From assembly GCA_963576725.1 (NCBI GenBank), contig OY755251.1:40684192-40748191 (forward strand): a DNA stretch of 64,000 nucleotides. Reading direction: 5' to 3'. Below, in pieces: positions 31,700 to 42,039 of this stretch. This stretch comes from Azorinus chamasolen (taxonomy: Eukaryota; Mollusca; Bivalvia; Cardiida; Solecurtidae). The notes below the pieces were generated by a model. The model was not told where the DNA came from. It was given only the letters and a program-made list of their open reading frames with translations, and ran no database searches. The stretch's first letter is position 1. Each line of letters begins with the position of its first letter. Position numbers and translations under genes: made by a program.

Positions 31700-32110
31700 G
31701 GGAGTACCCTACATAAAGGATTAACACAATAACACCGTTTTCTTACATGTTCATAGAGAAATAGCACGTCTATATCATTTCATCACTAAGGTTCACACTC
31801 GGTCTGATTTATTAAACTGGAATCAAGTGTAAACACCGGAACTTCTAACGACAAGGTAAAAACATGTCACAGGAATCCGTGTTATCATGATCATTTTTGC
31901 TTCCAAATTTACCACGATAATAATGGCAGTGTCAAGAATTAACAATGACAAAAAATAAAAGTCTTACCTCTATATCATAATCCATTTTCAATCCTGAACA
32001 CTCTCCAGATAACTTAATTCAAACAACTCTAATCATATTAATTTGACGTCATCAAAATACCGGGTTTTTCACAACGTCATAAGCAATGTCATTTCTAAAG
32101 GCAGGTATTC
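31700..32110. other. No gene recognised
   Basis: No motif-bearing frames. If the SWIM-YqaJ and THAP genes form one transposon, its right end should lie in the first part of this stretch. Confidence 0.35.
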
Positions 32111-32114
32111 CTGG

Positions 32115-32235
32115 AGAACGGCTCACATATAAGTAAATAGAGCAGACCTTGATCTTACAGCTCTCGTAGAAGATGTCTGATCTGGGTCTACCCTATTTGT
32201 AAAGCCTTATAAAGGCGTATATATTGAGTAAAGGG
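32115..32235. repeat. HP1 MITE fragment, reverse orientation
   Basis: AAATAGAGCAGACCTTGATC...TGATCTGGGTCTACCCTATT with the outer end TTGAGTAAAGGG before TTAA (32236-32239). Confidence 0.65.
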
Positions 32236-32339
32236 TTAACCGAGTGATACATAAGTAAAGTAGTGATCTATCTAAATCATTATAAGTCAAATAAGTCAGT
32301 GATTGGTGGGAAAATGTAGTTGACAGTTTATTGAAACAT

Positions 32340-32860
32340 TTACTATATACGACGGGCTGTCAGAAACTTTGTGTTGATAAACACCCTTGAAGTTTACAAG
32401 TTGTTTTTACTTTAAAATACACCCCCACAGATAGACGTCACAAATTTGACCCCGAAACCACTCTTCTACAGCTCTTGTAAATTTATCATCATCAGCAGCA
32501 GCATCATCCACGAATGTGTTTCTTTATCAGGTGTCATAACAGAAGATAGTCACTGGGTGTAAGATCAGGCAATAGAGTGGATTAGGTAACAATTTGTGCC
32601 CACACTCCTGCTCAACATTTATTGTAGCTTAACTGGTGTGAACTGGGGGTTTGTCCCAGTGGACTCGTAGTTTATCCCACAGCTTCCCTTTAAAAGACGG
32701 ACGCGCTCGATGGCGAAGTTTTGCGTAATGCTCGCCGGTCATCGAAATATCTTTTGGCATGTAATCGATATGAAGTGTACCTGAACTATCACAGTAGCCA
32801 TGATTGCCGTGATGGGCCTGAACTACCACAGTAGCCATGCTCGCCTTGATGGAACTGGAA
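32340..32860 (-). pseudogene. mariner transposase remnant
   Basis: Minus-strand translation gives CDSSGTLHIDYMPKDISMTG and GEHYAKLRHRARPSFKGKL (32838-32660), the region around the second catalytic Asp of a mariner DD34D transposase. Then DKPPVHTS, CGHKLLPNPLYCLILHP and, after stops, DDDKFTRAVEEWFRGQ. The catalytic Asp of the usual HQDN and SPDLAP boxes is altered. No N-terminal HTH half remains. It differs from the mariner at 48.4 kb. Confidence 0.7.
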
Positions 32861-33107
32861 GACTTGAACTAATCGGTTTTGGAAGATACAAGGTGTTTCA
32901 ACTCCATGGACTCTTGTTTATAGCCAGGTTTCAACACAGGTCATCAATCTTTTAATCAATTCTTTTATACCTCGTTAAATGCGCTGCTCTATTAACCTCT
33001 ATTCTCTGCTGTAAGTATTTTCGGTATTCATCAGGCAGAGACTGTTACAAACATAAATGGTCATGAGCGATGGTTTCTATGAACCAATGCGACAAGCAAG
33101 TTCTCTT

Positions 33108-33690
33108 TTTATATCCCCCTTTTGAAAAAAATGGGGGTATATTGCTTCGCACATGTCGGTCGGTCGGTCGATCGGTCGGTAGATCGATGGTTTCCGAGTG
33201 ATTTAAACCCCCAGTGGTGTTTTTGCTGCTGACCGTGCCAAGGCGGTACTCTCTTTGTCAACCTTCCTTTTGTTTGCCTTGCGTCTTTGTGCTTGTGGTT
33301 TGTTCATGTTGTGGAACGTTTGTCCCTGGTTCTTGTGTCTCTTTTGTGTTCATTTCGTGTGTGTTTGTGTGTGTATGCGTTTGGGTGTGTGGTTGTATGT
33401 GTGTGTGTGTCATACTGTCTATCGGTGTTTTGGTGGTGGTTGCGTCTTGCATGTGGCTTTGCCTGCTTGACTTTACTACTTTTCCATTGATAACTAATAA
33501 ACGACTTGGCATAGAATCTTCAAAGTTGCTGTGGTGGTTGGTCATGACAAGTAGATGACCCCTAAAGGTCACAATGACCTAAAATGGTGAAATAGTTTCC
33601 GATCAATAACTGCTCACGGGTTTGGCTTGGGATCTTCAAACTTGCTGTGGTGGTTGGTCATGACCACTAGATGGTGGGACTTATTTTCTA
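33108..33690. mobile_element. Pearl/Helitron-like non-autonomous element with retroelement tail inside
   Basis: Terminal hairpin TATCCCCCTTTT/ATGGGGGTATA (33112-33146), then a CGGT/CGAT microsatellite (33156-33188), TGGTTTCCGAGTGAT, and after the insertion two ~100 bp cores sharing ATCTTCAAAGTTGCTGTGGT and GTTGGTCATGACMASTAGAT. Hairpin end plus tetranucleotide microsatellite plus tandem cores is the Pearl plan seen at 42.0-43.4 kb, with different sequence. Confidence 0.5.
33197..33490 (+). mobile_element. Retroelement 3'-tail insertion
   Basis: Plus orientation. Begins ATTTAAACCCCCAGTGGTGT, then GACCGTGCCAAGGCGGTACT, a TG-rich microsatellite and the end CTTTACTACTTTTCCATT. Strongly similar to the inserts at 18828-19117 and 20538-21160. 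It sits between the microsatellite and cores of the element at 33108. Confidence 0.7.
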
Positions 33691-33955
33691 TAATATAAAT
33701 ACTGTATAAACATCACACAAACACTCATCGATTCGTTCTTGCTTTTCGTCCTCCGTGATCTGAATCTTGATCACATATTTGTCCATTTCCCCAAAATGTG
33801 AAATGCACATTATTATAGAATTAAAAGCAAGACACTGTAAAGTACACTTTCATCAACAATATGGAAGGTATGATTCAAAACACTGACAATTAACATGCAA
33901 AGATAAATAATTCTGATATCTAGTTGAAATCTAGGTCAGGCTCAAAACTGTTTAA

Positions 33956-34152
33956 CACCTTGTATATACCCTTTTACGCAATTGCAAGCAGAGTAGACCA
34001 ACCTCAGACGGCTCATATAGAACGACCTGCTATGTTTGTCTTTTATCTGATTCTACAGTTTCTGTCACAATAAAAACATTATTTGTTCATATTGCCATTA
34101 TAAAAGAGTCACTAAAATTACTATTTAGTTGCCTATATAGTCTTGGAGTTAT
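33956..34152. mobile_element. HP1 MITE, complete but diverged
   Basis: Flanked by TTAA at 33952-33955 and 34153-34156. Left end CACCTTGTATATACCC, core GCAAGCAGAGTAGACC...CTGCTATGTTTG, right end GTCTTGGAGTTAT. Confidence 0.7.
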
Positions 34153-34159
34153 TTAAAGA

Positions 34160-35225
34160 CTCTGAACTGATTTGATATGTAAACTATATTAAACAAAGTT
34201 TGTAGTGTATCTATCGCCAAGCCGAGTATCTGACGCATGTACATGTATAAGTCATGTTCTTGGTATATTAATTTCATCAAAAAGCGTTTTGTTTTCATTA
34301 CCGTCGATAATATACTATGTTGTCAAGTAAGTCGAAGAAGGAAAATTGGACTCTATATTAATGTAGTATTTGCAATTTTCTTCATCGTCGATATCTGTCA
34401 ATTAGTACACCCACGGTGTGCCTACAAGCAGTGCGCTTTGCGGGGACAAAAGACACCGGATGTTGACATTTTAATGTAGTCACTTTATAAATCAATGGGA
34501 TACAACAATTGGCGGGAAAGTAAAAAAAACTATTTGTTTTGCATCGGGACCAAAACTAAAAACCTGGTACAGCTGAAACCTACAAGTGGCTACTGATGGC
34601 GTTGTCTCCTCACAATATCAACATTTTTGTGTTGAGTCGAGATGTTTCCAAACATACATGTTTTTATTTCTTTTTCATCAGAGACAATATTTTCGTAGCA
34701 ATTCACGTTAATGCCCTATATATTCATCCTATCTACTGTTCTGTCAATCAACACCGATACCATACCAACACTTGTTGCCTGCTGAAATTCCGCTAAGGTT
34801 ATCAGTATTATTGAAAATAGTGTTTACAACTGTATTGTAGGGAATTGCGTGTTTTTGTTACATATTAAATAGATGTTCATCGTGCCTTGCATAAAGTACG
34901 AGCGTATTTGCATTTAACGCATTATAGAAACAGAGGATCTTACTTGAGCTTTCATTACAAATTGTTTCTACGAAACGAGTTTACTATAAAACTATGAGAC
35001 GAGCTTTAGCGAATGTGATATTCATTATAGTAAAGGAGTGTCATGAAAACAGTTTGTAATGAACACACGTGTAAGATTCTTCTTATCACAACGCCCTGTA
35101 AAAGTTCCATAGACAGTGAAACAGACTTTAATAACAGTTGTTTCGGCCATTGTTTACAGCGTAGTACAGCCGGATTCAAAATGCCCATTTGCATATAAAA
35201 TACACTCATGAATTTCCACGATTTA
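34160..35225. other. No gene recognised
   Basis: Short frames (34237-34479, 34596-34796) have no motifs and no splice context I can defend. Confidence 0.4.
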
Positions 35226-35264
35226 TGGTACTCAGTGCTGGTGAAACGAAGAAAAGTGACCCCC

Positions 35265-36395
35265 GCAGTGGATCGACGGGATGGATCGATACATTATATA
35301 GTACTATTGCCACGGTCATTTTTACTATAAATATAGTGACTCCCTTGCTATAATATAATGACCCCCTTATAAAATTGTGACCCACTCTTTTTTTATCGTA
35401 GTAGGTCGACCGAGAGGTCTACATATTTTATAGTACTATGACCCTCGGTCATTTTACTGTAAAATTTAGTGACTCCCTTGCCAAAATACATCCATCGGGG
35501 GTCGATATATTATATAGAAGTATGCCCCCCTTGTGATTTTATTATAAAATATAGTGACTCCCTTGCCAAAATACATCCACCGCGGGAGTCGATATATCAT
35601 ATAGTACTATTACCTCCAAGCCATTTTACTATAAAATATAATGACTCCCTTGCCATATTATAATAACCACCCCTTATAACATTGTAACACCCACTTTTTA
35701 TCGTAGTAGGTCGACCGATTGGTCTATATGTTTGATAGTACTATGACCCCGGTCGTTTTACTATAAAATATAGTGACTCCCTTGCCAAAATATAATGACC
35801 CCCTTATAATAGAGTGACCAACTCTTTTTGTCGTAGTAGGTCGACCGATGGATCTTTTTTATTTTATAGTACTATGACCCCTGGTCATTAACCTATACAA
35901 TATTGTGACCCTTTTGCCAAAATACATCCACCAGGGGGAGGGGTTCGATATCTTATATAGTACTATGACCCCATGTCATTTTATAATAAAATATAGTGAC
36001 TCCCTTGCCAAAATACACCCACCATGGGGGTTGATATTTCATATAGTACTATGACCACCCAGGCCATATTAATATGAAATATAGTGACTCCCTTTCCATA
36101 ACATAATGAACCCTTATAATATTGTGACAAACTCATTGTGATTCCCATGACAAAATACACCCACCACGGGGTCGATAAACCATATAGTACTATGACCACA
36201 GGCCATTTTGCTATAAATGTAGTGTCTCCCATGACAAAATACATCCACCAGGGGGTCGATATATTATATAGTACTATGGCCTCCATGCTATTGTACTATA
36301 AAATATAATGACTCCCTTGAAAAAATACATCCACCACGGGGGTCGATATATCATTATAGTATTATGACCCCCGGTCATTTTACTATAAGATATAT
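35265..36395. repeat. ~90 bp degenerate satellite, block 1
   Basis: Repeated modules: ATATAGTACTATGACCCC, CATTTTACTATAAAATATAG, TGACTCCCTTGCCAAAATAC and ATCCACCACGGGGGTCGATA. A second module type replaces the ATCCACC segment with TTATAAAATTGTGACCCACT and CGTAGTAGGTCGACCGAT. About 12 units, diverged 10-25 percent by eye. Many units are interrupted by small indels. Confidence 0.85.
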
Positions 36396-36399
36396 CATT

Positions 36400-37245
36400 A
36401 TACTGCAAAGTAAAATCCTCGATTTTGATGGGTCAATTAGCCATGTATAAAAGCCGTGTATCCCTCTAAAGCCTGATGTATATAGTATATATATACGGAG
36501 TCATGGGCAACAATGGAATTTCCCCCGTCGAGGGCCTCGCTTCCTCGCTTCCTTGCTACGACAAAATAAAAAATGGCCGACCAGCTTCACTTCCTCGATG
36601 CGATCCAAACAACCGCTCTCAAACGAAATAACAAGAGTTTGGGACGGAATAAAGTTATCCATTTAGAAACATTTTTTTTATAGTTGTTGTAAACAAACCC
36701 GATACGTGGCGATGGTATTATTCTGCTCTGATGCTGCAAATGTTGTCAAAGTGATTGTGCACGTACCGATTAGCCCCCAAACCCCGCTGTTACAAAGACA
36801 ATCCACACCCAGTTCGATTCAGATTTTATTTATGCACATGCACAGTACACGTACCAGTAAATTACAGTATAGCCGCTCCTTCCAATGCCCATTTGTTTAA
36901 ATATTATAAAACCGTCATTCTGACATCATCTAAATGACGTCGGAATTGCGCCATTCCCTAAATTAAGTTTAACCGTTCTCCTGCTGAAAAATAGTGTCTG
37001 CTTTACCGCTGCTGAAAGTTTTACTAACGTCTGATGTTTTTCAATCCTTTGAGAAACTAATGCACTTGGAAGATCCCTTTCTATCCAGAAATGTAGTGAG
37101 CTGGTTATTATACACGGTGAATTAGGGTCGCAGAGTGATATAAGCCCTTACCATACAGTATGAGGCCCCGAAGGGAAGCAAAACGACGCATACATTAACA
37201 CCGCTAATTAATTGCTACAAATATTTAACTTTGCAGTATAATAAA
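36400..37245. other. Unique-looking sequence inside the satellite
   Basis: No recognised gene. Short frames at 36706-36900 and 36755-36937 have no motifs. Confidence 0.35.
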
Positions 37246-37248
37246 ATC

Positions 37249-37376
37249 GTTATACAGATCATTGCCGGGATATCTGACTTTTCATTCCCTGCTGAGGAAA
37301 ATATATGTTGCTCTCGTCGTAATTTTCCTCAGCGGGAAACAAAAAGTCAGATACCCCGCCAATGATCTGTATAACT
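37249..37376. repeat. HP5 hairpin element, well preserved
   Basis: Arms GTTATACAGATCATTGCCGG and, inverted at the right, CCGCCAATGATCTGTATAAC. Inner arms TGAGGAAAAT/ATTTTCCTCA surround a ~20 base loop. Same family as 27653-27762. Confidence 0.8.
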
Positions 37377-38110
37377 AATAGTGACTCCCTGGCCAAAACA
37401 CATCCACGATGAGGGAGGGTTGATATATTATATAGTACTATGACTCCCATGCCCTTTTACCATAAAATCATATTTTATATTTGACTCTCGGTTATTTTAC
37501 TATAGTGACTCTCTTGCCAAAACACATCCATCAGTGGATCGATATACATGTATTATATAGTACTATGACCCCATGCCATTTTACTATCAAATATAGTGAA
37601 TCCCTTGCCAAAATACACCCACCACGGAGTCGATAAATCATATAGTACTACATAAACCCCATGCCATATTACTATCAAATATAGTGACTACCTTGCCAAA
37701 ATACATCCACCACGGGGTAGATATATCATAAAGTACTATGACCCCCTCCCCCGTCATTTTACTATAAAACATAGCGACTCTCTTGCCAAAATACATGTAC
37801 ATCCACGATGGGAGTCGATATATTATATAGAACTATGACCCCCATGGCATTTTACTATAAAATATAGTGACTCCCTTGCCAAAATACATCCACCACAGGG
37901 GGTGATATATCATATAACACTATGACCCAGGCCATTTTACTTTAAAATATAGTGACTCCCTTGATAAAATACATCCACCAGGGGGTCGATATATATTATA
38001 AAGTAGTATGACCTTAGGCCATTTTACTTTAAAACATAGTGACTCCCTTGCCATAATATAATAAACCCATCTTATGACATTTTGACCCACTCTGTTTATA
38101 GTTAGGGGTC
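37377..38110. repeat. ~90 bp degenerate satellite, block 2
   Basis: Continues the block-1 modules (TAGTGACTCCCTTGCCAAAA, ATATAGTACTATGACCCC) for about 8 units in the same orientation. Confidence 0.85.
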
Positions 38111-38270
38111 ACTTATTCTCGCATTATAAAATCTCTAAGCGCGGATCCAGCGGGGAGGGGATGGGGTGGTGGTCCGGACCCCATCCATTGTCTCTACTTG
38201 GGAAAATATTTTATTGAAAATGGAACATAATGCATATTTTGCTCGTCATTTCATATAACCAGACCCCCTC

Positions 38271-38374
38271 CCGTGGGCACTAGACGTTGATTCAACGTTG
38301 TTTCAACGTATGCGACGTTGATTCAACGTTTATCAACGCTGAACCAACGTTGAAACAATTTCTCGTGCCCACTG
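38271..38374. repeat. AACGTTGATTCAACGTT palindromic element
   Basis: Ends GTGGGCAC (38273-38280) and GTGCCCAC (38365-38372) enclose repeated ACGTTGATTCAACGTT palindromes. This GTGGGCAC plus ACGTTGATTCAACG layout is one I know as a widespread invertebrate MITE type. Confidence 0.7.
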
Positions 38375-38649
38375 GGGTCGGATTTGGTGGACACACCCCC
38401 ATCTTTCGGGAAACCATACAAACCATACTCAAGAACACAATAATTATGTTGTATCAACACTTATCCCATCAAAGAAGTTGTTATTGTTTGCGTTCCCCAA
38501 GGAGAATGTTGTATGTATTTCGGATAGAAGGCGCCTGTGAGGACCACCACCGCCGACTTAAGCTCTCTTGGGTTTTCTGTCAGGGCCCCATATACATTTG
38601 GTGGAGACATTTATAACGATAACTAAGTAGGAACTAAGTACTTTGTTTC

Positions 38650-39000
38650 ACTCGGTCATAGTACTATAACCAGGGGTAATAGTACTATATAATAACTCGA
38701 CCCCGGTCGATCTACTATGGGGTAAGTGTGTTATATGAGGGAGTCAGATGTTTATGTTTAAGGGAGTAATAGTACTACGACTCCCCCGGTCATAGTACTA
38801 TGACCGGGGTCATAGTACTATATAATAAATCGACCCGGTCGATCTACTACGGGGGTCGGTTTGTTATATGAGGGATCGGATTTTTATATGTAAGTGGGTC
38901 ATAGTACATGTACTACGACTTCCCCGGTCATAGTACTATGACCAGGGATCATAGTACTTTATAATAAATTGACCCCGGTCGGGGGTCACTTTTCCTCATT
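38650..39000. repeat. ~90 bp satellite, block 3, inverted
   Basis: GGTCATAGTACTAT, TATATAATAAMTCGACCCCG and GTCGATCTACTAYGGGG are the block-1 second-type modules read on the opposite strand. CCGGTCATAGTACTATGACC (38798-38817) is a perfect palindrome. Confidence 0.8.
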
Positions 39001-39169
39001 ACACCGTCACTCCCACTTGGCAGATTATGTTTTTAAAGGAATTTATTGCACCAGGCGTGCCTATTTGTTACACCTGTTTAAGATATACAGATACATATTG
39101 TTGTTTGTAAAAGTATGAGGTCACTCCGCACCATCTTGTTGTCTTATATATACGGGATATAAATGTAAT

Positions 39170-39345
39170 AGTACTTAGCAAACCATATATACCCAGATCA
39201 GAGGGCTCATGTAGGGGCTCTCTGATGAGGGTCAACATTGTGTGCTATTATTACAATACTCTGGGATGACAATTGTTGTATGTTGTGTTGCTTTGCTTCA
39301 TAAGTATTCATGGACGGAGGATATAAATAAAGGACATGGTATCAA
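39170..39345. repeat. HP1 MITE fragment
   Basis: GCAAACCATATATACCCAGA...GGGTCAACATTGTG core with a GCTCATGTAGGGGCTC centre; the right part is diverged. Confidence 0.5.
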
Positions 39346-39354
39346 CTCTTTTTA

Positions 39355-39600
39355 TTGTAGTAGGTCGACCGATGCATCTATTTATTTATAGTATTATGAC
39401 CCCTGGTGATTTACCTATACAATATAGTGACTCCCTTGCCAAAATACATCCATATACATCGATATATATTATAAAGTAGTATGACCCCAGGTCATTTTAC
39501 TATAAAACATAGTGACTCCCTTGCCATAATATAATAAACCCATCTTATGATATTTTGACTCACTCTGTTTATCGTAGGGGGTCACTTTTTCTCGCATTAT
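39355..39600. repeat. ~90 bp satellite, block 4
   Basis: Direct-orientation modules (GTAGTAGGTCGACCGATG, AGTATTATGACCCCTGG, TAGTGACTCCCTTGCC). Closely similar to the end of block 2 (38000-38120), including AACCCATCTTATGAYATTTT and GTAGGGGGTCACTTTTTCTC. Confidence 0.8.
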
Positions 39601-39999
39601 TTATGCATACATATTATAATCAAGTATACAAAGGGTTCACACTATAATTATATATTTAATCATTTACTACAATATACATCCTCTAATTCGATCACCAACA
39701 ATATACATAATCATATAACTCTTGGTCTGAAAGGCACGTCATGGCTTGACTGAGGAGGAAAGTTATGTAGAAAGGGCTTGTTCGAGGCGATCGTATGAGA
39801 TTTGTGCGTTTCTGTCGCCCGGCATTAAGCAAACGTCTGCTTTTAAAGAGATGCACAATTCAAACATAGATACGCCCCTTCTTTATTTATTCTAACACAC
39901 CTCGTGCACACATCTACATGTACATAAACAAAAAAAGGGACGTATCTAGGTTTGAATTCTCCATAAAACACCGCACGCGATGTAACGGATGGAATAAGT

Positions 40000-40220
40000 G
40001 TGAGGTTGGGCGCCCATACACCGGTTTAACCACCCAGTGACTTTTGTCACTGACCGTTCCAAGGCGGTGTTTCCATCTTCCCCCTATTGTGTGTTTGTTT
40101 TGTCTTTGTGCGTCTCTTGTTGTTTTTATAGTTATGTACATTTGCTGTTTCCTTGTGTTGCTGTTCGGGCGACTGTTTGTTCTGTATGTGGTGTTTCCTG
40201 CATGACTCATTTTTGTACTT
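40000..40220 (+). mobile_element. Retroelement 3'-tail copy, second subtype
   Basis: GGTTGGGCGCCCATACACCG, GTGACTTTTGTCAC hairpin (40039-40052), GACCGTTCCAAGGCGGTGTT, then TTCCATCTTCCCCCTATTGT and an end CTGCATGACTCATTTTTGTA. Matches 18470-18680 closely, and differs after GGCGGT from the subtype at 33197. Confidence 0.7.
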
Positions 40221-40283
40221 CGAAAATTCGTACGACAAGAAACGTAGTGCCGTTGTGGCGGTGCAAATTATAGCTAAATTGAA

Positions 40284-40452
40284 GTGTTAGAATCGAAATA
40301 ATAAATTTATACCAGTGTTTTATCGTGCAATCGAACACGGGTATTCGTTGAGATGCTTATAATTAATTACTACGCATCTCAACTCCTACCAGTGTTCGAT
40401 TGCACGATAAAACACTGGTATGAATTTATTATTCTTAATTAGAATCTAACAC
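40284..40452. mobile_element. 169 bp near-perfect hairpin element
   Basis: GTGTTAGAATCGAAATAATA at the left is mirrored by an end reading TTCTTAATTAGAATCTAACAC. The inner arms (ACCAGTGTTTTATCGTGCAA with TTGCACGATAAAACACTGGT; GAGATGC/GCATCTC) leave a ~15 base AT loop. No coding capacity. Probably a MITE or a fold-back element; target duplication not clear. Confidence 0.8.
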
Positions 40453-40516
40453 AACCTCATAGCAAAATACCAGTATCTGCGAATCGATCCCGTCAAGTTC
40501 GGCACGATTCTGTCTG

Positions 40517-41022
40517 AACCCTTTCCACATAATTGTAACGCCTTTATAAACAGAGTACAACATAACCCCTCTTATGCGACCACCTAAAAGAGGTACAATG
40601 TATAATTATTGGTTGTAGAGGAAGGTGGTAGCTTAATACAGGGCAAAGGTAATGCAGAAAGCTCCTAGAGGAACTTTCTGCATTACTGTTGTCCTGCATT
40701 AAGCAACCACCTACTTATAACGACAGATATGTTTATTAAATAAGTGGTCGCATTATAGAGGTTCTGCTGTAGTTCCCATATCAGACGGTACCTACAGTTA
40801 GCTTTCTTAGGAGCTGTATGGTCAGGATATGCTTTGTTTTGCTTATGGGGTAATATAGATCTGATTCTACAGTCCCTGTCATAGCCAAAATTATGTGTGT
40901 ATGTGTATGTGTGTATGTTTGTATGTGTATGTGTATGTGTGTATGTAAACTTATTAAAATGCATCTGATTAGTATTCATGGTGTCAATATTTCTTATCTG
41001 AACATTCTTGGTTTAAAATGCT
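40517..41022. mobile_element. HP1 MITE interrupted by HP2
   Basis: HP1 left part CCCTTTCCACATAATTGTAA and AAACAGAGTA end at 40557. The HP1 core resumes at 40770 (TAGTTCCCATATCAGACGGT) and the right part follows (TAATATAGATCTGATTCTAC), then a TG-rich stretch (40893-40950) and TTAGTATTCATGGTGTCAAT. Confidence 0.75.
40558..40769. mobile_element. HP2 MITE, complete, with TA target duplication
   Basis: Terminal inverted repeats CAACATAACCCCTCTTATGC and, inverted from the right, CAGCAGAACCTCTATAATGC, both followed by GACCAC. TA at 40556-40557 and 40770-40771. The centre is a hairpin of TTAATACAGGGCAAAGG.../GTTGTCCTGCATTAAGCA around GAAAGCTCC/AACTTTCTGC. The 212 bp length, TA site and CAGTAGAACCTC-like ends recall pogo/Tigger-type TIRs; this is inference. 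Confidence 0.85.
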
Positions 41023-41283
41023 TATACATAAACACAATACACACATATACTGTACAACAACCGATCTATGTAAAGTACAGCAAATACAATGAGATTGATA
41101 TTTTGAGATTTGTATGTTGTTTTCTGCTCCAAAATGTTTGTAAAGAACTGGTTTATTTCATTGCACAAGGGAAACAAATGCACTGTCATTTGTGAATAGT
41201 GTATATTTAGATCAGGGGGCTCCTACAGGAACCCGTTAACATGATTAGCATGTCTGTTTTTAAAGTCCCTATAGTAAATATAA

Positions 41284-41518
41284 CCCTTTCCTCCATATAT
41301 ACGCCTTTCTACGCCTCTGTAAAAGTCACTTTTTGAAACCATTGTGATAAATAGTATTCACCAGGAGCTCACCAAGAGCAAATGCTCTATTGATCACAAT
41401 GGTTTCAGAACTACACAATTCTAAAAAAAATCCTTTTCTCTAGTAAATCAGTAATGCTCCATTTCGGTAGATTTTTTTCAAAAAGGTTGGGTCTAAAAAT
41501 AGCATATGAGGGAATGAG
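41284..41518. mobile_element. HP3 MITE, complete
   Basis: Left end CCCTTTCCTCCATATATACG, right end GCATATGAGGGAATGAG before TTAA (41519-41522). The interior shows AGTCACTTTTTGAAACCATT, GAGCAAATGCTCTATTGATC and TTTTCTCTAGTAAATC. Opposite orientation to 43632-43849. Confidence 0.8.
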
Positions 41519-41529
41519 TTAAGCCTTTT

Positions 41530-42035
41530 TCTGAAAGGTTTCTATAGCTAAACGCTGATGGGTCGTTTCACTTTAAATATTTAGCATTTAACGGGTTAGT
41601 GATTATTGATAAGTAATTGCGATTTGTGGCTCCAAATTTAGTTTTGACTCAATCGAATACATGGACATCTGTTTCACACTGACAGTATGAACGTATTATT
41701 TACCTCTCAATAACATTACGGCTGTTTCAATGTATGAAGGTATGAATTACCTCTCATTAACACCCAAAAGGTTTTCTTGTTTGAACGTATTAATAACCTC
41801 ACATTTACTTCCTAAACTCATTTACTGTAGGAACGTATTAATTACTTCTTAGTAGCACCCAACTACTTTATTGTGTGACCGTACCAATTACCCCTTATTG
41901 ACACCCAAACTGCTTTGAACGTATTACTTACCCCCAAATAACATCCAATCTGCCTCAGTGTATGAACATAGTACATGTACACGTACAATTTAATTAATCA
42001 AATGCTAGAGAATGGGTGTTAATGAGTATCTTAAA
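41530..42035. repeat. Low-order repeat sequence, no gene
   Basis: Loosely repeated phrases at ~60-70 bp spacing (GAACGTATTAATTACCTC and similar; ACACCCAAAC...) between 41680 and 41960. No coding sequence. Confidence 0.4.
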
Positions 42036-42039
42036 GTAC

